DNA of 64,000 nucleotides, taken from positions 1,760,221 through 1,824,220 of the forward strand of contig JAHRHY010000014.1 of NCBI GenBank assembly GCA_019671135.1, read 5' to 3'. Under the pieces are notes generated by a model. That model saw only the letters and a program-made list of their open reading frames with translations, was not told the DNA's origin and searched no databases. The stretch comes from Linnemannia hyalina (taxonomy: Eukaryota; Mortierellomycota; Mortierellomycetes; Mortierellales; Mortierellaceae). Position numbers and translations under genes: made by a program. Below, piece by piece: positions 56,393 to 64,000 of the stretch; position 1 is the first letter of the stretch, and every line of letters starts with the position of its first letter.

Positions 56393-58379
56393 TAGTAGAG
56401 CATTTGTTTTCGTGTTTATATAATTAGCGATGGTTACTAATATCTCCTTTTCATGATATATCCTATGTGTATATCCAATATAGCACTCGTGATACTGGTG
56501 ATGATGTAGTGGTAGTTTTAAAAAAAAGTTGGATCCCGATTTTTTAAAAAAGTAGCATAGTGGCTTTAACAAACATTGGTTGTTGGAAAGAAAGGGTAGC
56601 TGATACGTTTTTAATGGCGTTATTGCTACACTTTCTCAACAATATTCGACATTCGACATTTGACATTCGGCATTCGATTCGACAGCTGACAAACTGTAGT
56701 TATTACCACAGTTATGATATTTGATATGAACGCATTTTGGATTACCTCGTGATTATTGTGATGTTTAATTTTAATACATTCTTGATAAACTCGTAAGTAT
56801 TACAATGTTTAATGTTGACATACTTTAGGTAAGCCCACGATTTGCACGACGTTTAATATTATTACACTTTGGTTGACTTACAATTGTTATAGCATTTATT
56901 GTTATACAGATTGTAGGTAATTACGACAATGGTAAAAACAGAGATATCGCAATTAGACCATGTATTGTGGGTAGTTGTAGATATAACAATTATATCGTTT
57001 AAAATAGACGTTCTTAAAACACATCACATATTTTATAATGCAAATGGCTATTATATTACAACGTTTCTATTGCATTTTGTGTGATAACAAGATAGAAAAA
57101 ATGTGTTGTTAATAGAGTAATTATATCGTTAAAAATAGACGTTTCTTAAAACACATCACATATTTCGTGATGCAAATGGGTATGAACATTGTAACATTTC
57201 TATCGCATTTTGTGTGATAATAAGGTAGAGAAAATGTGTTGTTAACAGAGTAATCATGTCGTTTAAAATAGACGTTTCTTAAAACGTATCACATATTTCG
57301 TGATGCAAATGGGTATGAACATTGTACCTTTCTATCGCATTTTGTGATAATAAGGTAGAGAAAATGTGTTGTTTAAAGAGCAATTATGTCGTTAAAAATA
57401 GACGTTTCTTAAAACACATCACATATTTCGTGATGCAAATGGGTATGAACATTGTAACATTTCTATCGCATTTTGTATAATAACAAGACAGAAAAATGTA
57501 TTGTTAACAGAGTAATTATGTCGTTTAAAATAGACGTTTCTTAAAACGTATCACATATTTCGTGATGCAAATGGGTATGAACATCGTGGCGTTTCTCTCG
57601 CATTTTGTGTGATAATAAGGTAGAGAAAATGTGTTGTTAACAGAGTAATTATGTCGTTTAAAATAGACGTTTCTTAAAACGTATCACATATTTCGTGATG
57701 CAATGGGTATGAACATTGTGACATTTCTATCGCATTTTGTGTGATAACAAGACAGAAAAAATGTGTTGTTAACAGAGTAATTATGTCGTTTAAAATAGAC
57801 GTTTCTTAAAACGTATCACATATTTCGTGATGCAAATGGGTATGAACATTGTGACATTTCTATCGCATTTTGTGTGATAATAAGAGAGAAAATGTGTTGT
57901 TAAAGTTATGTCGTTTAAAATAGACGTTTCTTAAAACACATCACATATTTCGTGATGCAAATGGGTATGAACATTGTACATTTCTATCGCATTTTGTGTG
58001 ATAACAAGACAGAAAAAGAAGTTGTTAACAGAATAATTATGTCGTTTAAAATAGACGTTTCTTAAAACGTATCCCATATTTCGTGATGCAAATGGGTATG
58101 AACATTGTGACATTTCTATCGCATTTTCTGTGATAACAAGACAGAAAAAGAAGTTGTATAAATAAAAGTTATGTAGACTTAGGAAATGTCTATAAAATAT
58201 CGTTTGTATACTTTGGTGGTTGGGAGAAAATTGGTGGTTACAAAAAAGTTGTCGCAAAACCGCCATGATGAAATACTTTGACATCTGGTTGAGGGGCTTG
58301 CTCCCTATCGTGTTTATCGTTAATAGTTTTAAAAAATCCAAAAGTGTGTTATATAAAGGAATTTTTGCTAATAGTTTAC
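56393..58379 (+). repeat. Left terminal inverted repeat with nine ~131-bp iterons
   Basis: Complementary to 61792-63768. Its outer ~600 bp is unique A/T-rich sequence. From about 56992 to 58160 nine units repeat, each with (A)AATAGACGTTTCTTAAAAC, CATATTTCGTGATGCAAATG, GGTATGAACATTG and TTTCTATCGCATTTTGTGTG. Unit landmarks (TAGACGT) fall near 57004, 57134, 57268, 57399, 57531, 57663, 57796, 57920 and 58050. The outermost unit is the most diverged. The inner edge carries TTATATAAAGG (58349), a candidate TATA box. Confidence 0.85.
58349..58357 (+). promoter_or_regulatory. TATA-like box at inner end of left TIR
   Basis: TTATATAAA in AAAGTGTGTTATATAAAGGA. The mirror copy lies 42 bp before T4. A degenerate second copy of the same ~45-bp segment (AAAAGTGTATTGTAGTATAG) lies at about 58470-58515, just before X1. 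Confidence 0.5.
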
Positions 58380-58525
58380 GTTTAAATTCTCTTGAAATAG
58401 ATGATATATGCATTATATTTCTATCCAATCTATCATGGAATATGAGATAACTTCTTTTATAGTGCAACAAATCTAAAAGTGTATTGTAGTATAGGCATTC
58501 TTCCTAATGGTTTACTAGTTATGCA

Positions 58526-58771
58526 ATGCCAACACTTAAAGAAATTAAGCAAATAATAGCCATTTATATACATGAGCATCATATGCATCCTACAATGGCA
58601 ATGTACTTGAGAGCTGTTTTGTTACGTGGTAAGTCTCAGCAAGAACTTAATGGTATGTCAAAGGAAGAACTGTGGGGATTAGTAGACTTTTTTGCACCAG
58701 ATTTACAAAAACATATGCATACAATTGGTGCATTATCATGGTCAGCATACCAAAAATTTGCTTCAGAGTAA
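58526..58771 (+). CDS. X1: 81-residue protein of unknown function
   Basis: Helical, charged and His/Met-rich: MPTLKEIKQIIAIYIHEHHM, then LRAVLLRGKSQQELNGMSKE and LWGLVDFFAPDLQKH. No Cys pairs, signal peptide or membrane segment. It starts 10 bp after a degenerate copy of the promoter-like TIR segment and ends just before a TTTTTAAAAA motif, then X2. It is small enough to be a DNA-binding or regulatory protein, but I do not recognise it. Confidence 0.5.
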   Translation: MPTLKEIKQIIAIYIHEHHMHPTMAMYLRAVLLRGKSQQELNGMSKEELWGLVDFFAPDLQKHMHTIGALSWSAYQKFASE

Positions 58772-58825
58772 AGTGGTTTTTAAAAAGTTTGTAGTACATA
58801 TCTCTGCAAACAGTAAGCTTTCAAC

Positions 58826-60476
58826 ATGTCCGCTATACCTAAATCCATTAACAAGGCGCTGAACTCATATGCCCATCTTATCTCTGATGTGGGCAAAGAG
58901 ATTGCATTGCCTGGCAAACCGAAGACTGGCTGGAAAAAGTACTCAGAGATATTCTGCGATAGTTTAATACTCTGGGGATTGCACAACCGGGCTGCACTTG
59001 TTGACGAGCAGCGCAAAAACACCACTTCCAATATTCGCGAAGCTTTTAAAGACCTCGATGTTAGCCACTCCATGGTTAAAGTTGTTAACGAGGGTTATAT
59101 CAAAGACAATAGTTTTTTTAGCTCTAAACTACTAGAAAAACATAGAAAAAAGTTTAGAAGTACGGCCTTATACCATGCAGGATATTTCAGCATTAAGGTA
59201 ACGCTCAATGAACTGGAGGCCATCTCTTTAATTTCCGAGTTACCACCAATATTTCATGAGCTTGAGGTTGACTATGTTATCTCCATGATATAGACATTGC
59301 TACGGATTGTAGATATGTTACAAGCCGTCCAATTCTTCAGCAATACCTTCAAGAGAGATTTGGAGAAGATTTGGATATTGCCGACGATCTCCATAAGGTT
59401 GGTAACCACTGTCTCTCTTGGTTTGGAGTCACCGAAAAAGACCAAAAGGTCCGTTGTAAGGTTTATAACAAACTTGTACAGATGTTGGAGAGTGCTGAAG
59501 TAAAAATGTCGTTGGGTTCAAGAATGGAAATTTTGTTATGGATGTGGATAAGGACCTACATAAGAGACTTCGAAAGGCGAAGAAAACAGGTCTAACAAGA
59601 CTTGAACTTACCTTTTATGGACAGGAGATATATACATTCTCCTATTATAAAGGAGTCTTGGATGCCATAAAGGAAGAGATCCAAGAATGTCCCACCTTCT
59701 GCGTAAAACACAAGGCATATTGGAAGTATATAGTTGGTAATATATCATCCATGGTAGGTATTCATGTAACAATGGGTGAAAAATCGGCATTCGCATATTG
59801 CCATTGGTGGAACTCTGTTACAGGTAAGAAGTATGGTTCATATCGTAACAATGTCGAGAAAGAGGAAGCAATGACGTTGTTAGCCAACTATAGCTTCAAC
59901 GATAGACCAATATACTTTTTGGAGGTTGAGATGGATGAGAATAGCATCAAGGATATTACAGTTACCAAGTACAAACGGCCTGACGAATGTACAGCAATAA
60001 CACTTGTTGCAGGAGCACATAAAGGCATGTACCCATACATTTACGATGATGATGTTTTACAATTCGAGGATATGGGTATAGTGGAGGTGGATAATGTAAA
60101 GATCCAATGGCCTGAGAGAAGAATCCGCAAAGGTGCACCACCAATTGTTGATATTCATCTAGAAAACATGAATGGTGAGAATTTTATACAAGTCCATGAT
60201 AGAGCTATCCACAAAGCAACATACAAAGCTGGATATAATGTACTTGAAATAAATACCAGCTATACAGTCATAGCAATTGCAATGGATATGTATCACAACA
60301 AAGAATATATTTTTGCAACATTGTCCAATGGTATTAAAGTACGATGTGGACTTAGTTTAGAAACAAAGATCGTTGCATGGCTGGAAGAATATCCCGATGG
60401 CCAAGTTCCGTATATGAATTTCACCACATTGCAATGCAGAACTGTTCGCGGGTTCAAGGATATTTATATACGTTAA
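58826..60476 (+). CDS. X2/X3: one long gene read in three frames, replication-initiator-like motif layout
   Basis: Frame one, 58826-59293, 155 residues: MSAIPKSINKALNSYAHLIS, GWKKYSEIFCDSLILWG, YHAGYFSIKVTLNELEA. Near 59270-59290 sense continues one base back: LHDIDIATDCRYVTSRPILQ, ADDLHKVGNHCLSWFG, VRCKVYNKLVQMLES. At GTAAAAATG (59501-59509) it again moves one base back into the open frame ending at 60476: VVGFKNGNFVMDVDKDL, GLTRLELTFYG, SAFAYCHWWNSVTGKKYGSY, LLANYSFNDRPIYFLEVEMD. Together about 550 residues. The sequence HDIDIATD ... KVYNKLVQ ... TRLELTFYG recalls the order in rolling-circle replication initiators (Asp-rich block, Y-K motif, R-x-E block). This is a weak, motif-level resemblance. 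Two shifts in the same direction mean decay or recoding. Confidence 0.5.
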
Positions 60477-60513
60477 GAATGCTAATAGATAGTTTTTAAA
60501 AATTACAATGGGC

Positions 60514-61773
60514 TTACTTTGTACGCTTATATGATGGAATCTCCACTCCTGCAAAAATTTCACGTCGCTTATTAGTCGGCTCTTCCCGTTGTTTATCCTC
60601 GACATCCATAGTAGTCATCTCCAAGAACTGCTCTTGTAACTTTGTTATATCTCGTGCATCATGCAACATCTCATCCACTGGAATATAATCCAAGATTTGT
60701 TCCATTGCACCATTGGCATATGGAAAGTCGAAGCCATCTCTAATCCAGGCACTATGAATGGGTTCCAGATTTAACTGCAGTAGTGCCACCATCTTCTTGA
60801 TGTTCATAAGCAAGAGACACAATCGCAATTGCAAATTATATGTTTCTATCTTGGTTACCAACACTGGTTTCCTATTGTTGTGCTTCTCAAAGGTTGCTCC
60901 AAGATCTCCAAATTCGGCTTCTATCTGAGAGCGGAAACTGCCGAAAATCTTATTGTAGTTAGTTTCATCTTGTGCAAGATCTTTCCCACGGCTTTTGCGA
61001 ATTGGATAACAAAAGTTTTTCTTGCTCATGCTTGTTTCTTCTACTATTTTCTTAATGTATTGTGTGTACCCTCCATCCAATGCAATACAATCTAGCTCGT
61101 GGATGTGCTTATGTATCTTCATACCAACCAACATAGTACCATCGTTGTTATCCTTGCAAGGTAGCGATTTAGAGACTAGTATTGCCATGCCATTGCAATC
61201 GACACACACTTGCGTTCTTACACCAGATTTCTTCAGCTTGTAAGAGTACATGTCTGAGCTAGACTTTTCTTCACATGAAAGACGTGTATCATGACCATCC
61301 AAATGCAATGTTACATGTGGGAATAGTGGTGGATTCCTGAGTTTAGCAGAAATCAAGCGTATAGGAAATGTGGAGAACATATTCGCAAGTGCATGGTTAA
61401 TATGCTTCGAATGCACATTATAGTTAGTCTTGTAGAACTCTGTATGAATGGAGTGGAAACTACTTTTTGGTATGTGGGTTGACATTCCATCCATTGCCAA
61501 GCCTGCAACTAAGTGGTACAATATCAACAATCCTTTGTCGACTTCTCTGTATGGACCTGGATACTGCTTGAGAGACCAAATAACTACAAGAAAGTAGAAT
61601 ACAGGAATTGCACCTAATCTTCTTATAAGTAAGTCTTTAACAGTTTTCATGTGTGCTACTAGCTTCAACGCAGTCCTATGATTATTGGATGGTTCTTGCG
61701 TAGGCCATTCTGCATCCAAAAAAGTCCATTCATCCTCTAACAACCGTTGAAATAGGCGCTTTAAGTTTGCCAT
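60514..61773 (-). CDS. T4: diverged DDE transposase-like protein of the large element
   Basis: 419 residues from the ATG at 61773 (an upstream ATG at 61827 lies in the TIR). Roughly half the residues match T1-T3 by eye, including identical HLDGHDTR, MYSYKLKKSG, CIALDGGY and GSFRSQ followed by Glu, so the three acidic positions are conserved. Its 3' end lies 38 bp from the X3 stop, tail to tail, with GTTTTTAAAAATT between. It shares the transposase family with R-T-P elements but sits in a different gene set, without a P gene. Presumably it mobilises the FB/TIR element and perhaps solitary FB hairpins such as FB1. The C-terminus is Lys/Arg-rich (IPSYKRTK). Confidence 0.72.
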   Translation of the reverse strand: MANLKRLFQRLLEDEWTFLDAEWPTQEPSNNHRTALKLVAHMKTVKDLLIRRLGAIPVFYFLVVIWSLKQYPGPYREVDKGLLILYHLVAGLAMDGMSTHIPKSSFHSIHTEFYKTNYNVHSKHINHALANMFSTFPIRLISAKLRNPPLFPHVTLHLDGHDTRLSCEEKSSSDMYSYKLKKSGVRTQVCVDCNGMAILVSKSLPCKDNNDGTMLVGMKIHKHIHELDCIALDGGYTQYIKKIVEETSMSKKNFCYPIRKSRGKDLAQDETNYNKIFGSFRSQIEAEFGDLGATFEKHNNRKPVLVTKIETYNLQLRLCLLLMNIKKMVALLQLNLEPIHSAWIRDGFDFPYANGAMEQILDYIPVDEMLHDARDITKLQEQFLEMTTMDVEDKQREEPTNKRREIFAGVEIPSYKRTK

Positions 61774-61791
61774 GACTGTAATTACAACCTG

Positions 61792-63768
61792 GTAAACTAT
61801 TAGCAAAAATTCCTTTATATAACACACTTTTGGATTTTTTAAAACTATTAACGATAAACACGATAGGGGAACAAGCCCCTCAACCAGATGTCAAAGTATT
61901 TCATCATGGCGGTTTTGCGACAACTTTTTTGTAACCACCAATTTTCTCCCACCACCAAAGTATACAAACGATATTTTATAGACATTTCCTAAGTCTACAT
62001 AACTTTTATTTATACAACTTCTTTTTCTGTCTTGTTATCATACAAAATGCGATAGAAATGTCACAATGTTCATACCCATTTGCATCACGAAATATGGGAT
62101 ACGTTTTAAGAAACGTCTATTTTAAACGACATAGTTATCTTTAAACAACACTTTTCTCCTTCTTTTATCACACAAAATGCATAGAAATGTCACAATGTTC
62201 ATACCCATTTGCATCACGAAATATGTGATGTGTTTTAAGAAACGTCTATTTTAAACGACATAATCTCTGTTAACAACTTCTTTTTTCTACTTTTATCACA
62301 CAAAATGCGATAGAAATGTCACAATGTTCATACCCATTTGCATCACGAAATATGTGATACGTTTTAAGAAACGTCCATTTTAAACGACATAATTACTCTG
62401 TTAACAACACATTTTTCTACTTATTATCACACAAAATGCGATAGAAATGTCACAATGTTCATACCCATTTGCATCACGAAATATGTGATAAGTTTTAAGA
62501 AACGTCTATTTTAAACGACATAATTACTCTGTTAACAACACATTTTCTCTACTTATTATCACACAAAATGCGATAGAAATGTCACATGTTCATACCCATT
62601 TGCATCACGAAATATGTGATACGTTTTAAGAAACGTCCATTTTAAACGACATAATTACTCTGTTAACAAACATTTTTCTGTCTTGTTATTATACAAAATG
62701 CGATAGAAAGTACAATGTTCATACCCATTTGCATCACGAAATATGTGATGTGTTTTAAGAAACGTCTATTTTTAACGACATAATTGCTCTTTAACAACAC
62801 ACATTTTTCTACCTTTATCACACAAAATGCGATAGAAAGTCACAATGTTCATACCCATTTGCATCACGAAATATGTGATACGTTTTAAGAAACGTCTATT
62901 TTAAACGACATAATTACTCTGTTAACAACACATTTTTCTCTCTTATTATACACAAAATGCGATAGAAATGTTACAATGTTCATACCCATTTGCATCACGA
63001 AATATGTGATGTGTTTTAAGAAACGTCTATTTTTAACGACATAATTACTCTATTAACAACACATTTTTTCTATCTTGTTATCACACAAAATGCAATAGAA
63101 ACGTTGTAATATAATAGCCATTTGCATTATAAAATATGTGATGTGTTTTAAGAACGTCTATTTTAAACGATATAATTGTTATATCTACAACTACCCACAA
63201 TGCATGGTCTAATTGCGATATCTCTGTTTTTACCATTGTCGTAATTACCTACAATCTGTATAACAATAAATGCTATAACAATTGTAAGTTAACCAAAGTG
63301 TAATAATATTAAACGTCGTGCAAATCGTGGGCTTACCTAAAGTATGTCAACATTAAACATTGTAATACTTACGAGTTTATCAAGAATGTATTAAAATTAA
63401 ACATCACGATAATCACGAGGTATCCAAAATGCGTTCATATCAAATATCATAACTATGGTAATAACTACAGTTTGTCAGCTGTCGAATCGAATGCCGAATG
63501 TCAAATGTCGAATGTCGAATATTGTTGAGAAAGTGTAGCAATAACGCCATTAAAAACGTATCAGCTACCCTTTCTTTCCAACAACCAATGTTTGTTAAAG
63601 CCACTATGCTACTTTTAAAAAATCGGATCCAACTTTTTTTTAAAACTACCACTACATCATCACCAGTATCACGAGTGCTATATTGGATATACACATAGGA
63701 TATATCATGAAAAGGAGATATTAGTAACCATCGCTAATTATATAAACACGAAAACAAATGCTCTACTA
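61792..63768 (-). repeat. Right terminal inverted repeat with nine ~131-bp iterons
   Basis: Inverted copy of the left TIR. Landmarks ACGTCTA/ACGTCCA fall near 62114, 62243, 62372, 62502, 62632, 62763, 62894, 63024 and 63154. The two arms differ by scattered small indels and substitutions. These include unit-specific ones (for example ACGTCCA in two right-arm units), so the arms are not freshly copied. Confidence 0.85.
61814..61822 (-). promoter_or_regulatory. TATA-like box of T4 in the right TIR
   Basis: TTATATAAA on the minus strand, ~42 bp before the T4 ATG. It is the mirror image of the box at 58349, so both gene blocks would be driven from the same TIR-borne promoter. Confidence 0.5.
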
Positions 63769-64000
63769 GGAGGCCATCCATGTTCGGCTCCACCAACCAT
63801 AGACTACAGTATAAAAATATCTGTCAACACCTATTAAAACAGTGTGTTCCTTGAGAGTACAACAACTCTCATCAGCTTTTTCCTTCCACCAGTCTCCATT
63901 TTCTACATTCACCACCACTACTTTGTAACATCATCTACTTTAGCTGAGAAAGCCTTGGACATGATCATCTCATATTGGATCCTGGATATTACAGATAGTA
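63769..64000. repeat. FB3 hairpin, left part only (cut by window end)
   Basis: Matches FB2 base for base apart from rare changes (ACAACTCTCATC against ACAAATCTCATC, GGATCCTGG against GGATCCTAG), up to the centre of the hairpin where the window ends. Confidence 0.85.

Larger units (their letters stand above)
55942..64000. mobile_element. Large TIR element with FB hairpins at both ends (right hairpin runs off window)
   Basis: FB2 (55942-56392), interior 56393-63768, FB3 (63769 onward). The interior begins TAGTAGAGCATTTGTTTTCG and ends with its complement, CTACTA. Terminal inverted repeats of ~1.98 kb enclose ~3.4 kb holding plus-strand genes X1, X2/X3 and the minus-strand transposase T4, which converge. 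FB2 alone has no matching flanks (AAA left, TAG right), while solitary FB1 has TAA on both sides. So FB2 + interior + FB3 look like one inserted unit of about 8.3 kb rather than three insertions. The target is the P3 gene of copy C. No similar architecture is known to me. Confidence 0.75.

Noticed and set aside
56992..58160. CRISPR-like regular repeat array
   Set aside because: Units are ~131 bp, spacers are not unique sequences, the array is mirrored at the other end of the element and the genome is eukaryotic.
35578..64000. Endogenous large DNA virus or Polinton/Maverick
   Set aside because: The acidic and Cys/His-rich P protein suggested it, but there is no capsid, packaging ATPase, protease or protein-primed polymerase; genes recur as transposon copies.
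55942..64000. Helitron or Starship element
   Set aside because: No HUH-helicase protein, no CTRR-type hairpin end and no tyrosine recombinase (DUF3435) are seen; ends are long inverted repeats and the recombinase is DDE-like.
1..64000. tRNA and rRNA genes
   Set aside because: I looked for cloverleaf-type B-box (GGTTCGANTCC) and conserved rRNA segments on both strands and found none convincing; a covariance search would settle it.

Overview
The window looks like nuclear DNA of an early-diverging filamentous fungus, most probably Mortierellomycotina. That placement is an inference from intron-bearing host genes of balanced base composition, long glutamine-encoding repeats, a chromodomain Ty3/Gypsy element, and gene families I associate with Mortierella-type genomes (the glycine-zipper gene near 33.6 kb and the degraded family near 11 kb). 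No ribosomal RNA or other decisive marker is present.

Left part (1-28.3 kb) is host chromosome interspersed with old mobile DNA. On the minus strand lie a TKL-type protein kinase with a Q-rich linker and ankyrin repeat (runs off the left edge), and upstream of it a seven-exon LIM-domain-binding (LDB/SEUSS-type) co-regulator with a polyglutamine N-terminus. Two decayed genes follow (10.0-11.5 and 11.8-12.6 kb). On the plus strand come a mitochondrial-type RNase II/RNB exoribonuclease, an anion:cation-symporter MFS permease, and a zinc alcohol/formaldehyde-type dehydrogenase. Between these genes sit a 5'-truncated LINE, several MITE-like hairpins, a 1-kb palindromic element and a stranded 3' exon of a lost gene.

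Right part (28.3-64 kb) is almost entirely mobile DNA and markedly A+T-rich from 35 kb on. It starts with a broken hAT transposon and a decayed glycine-zipper gene. Then come three copies of an unfamiliar two-gene element: a DDE transposase-like gene 'T', and a gene 'P' encoding a Cys/His cluster followed by repeated ~70-residue modules. Each copy begins with a ~495-bp repeat 'R', and in two cases the same R in the same orientation follows the P gene, so the array reads R-T-P-R-T-P. A fourth P fragment is cut by a chromovirus Ty3/Gypsy element that carries two LTRs head-to-tail. One P copy is interrupted by a much larger element (interior 56393-63768). It has ~2-kb terminal inverted repeats, each containing nine ~131-bp iteron-like units. 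Two to three plus-strand genes converge on a minus-strand T homologue, and a 451-bp hairpin 'FB' sits at each outer end. The same FB occurs alone at 40220-40670 with a 3-bp TAA target duplication.

My reading is that T (a D-D-E protein with PIF/Harbinger/DDE_4-like motif order) powers a family with two architectures: the R-T-P element and the large FB/iteron element. The second carries a gene whose motif layout loosely recalls replication initiators. The three T-P copies have intact T genes and mostly broken P genes. Exon joins were made by eye from splice-site consensus and frame continuity. Statements on family identity beyond visible motifs are inference.
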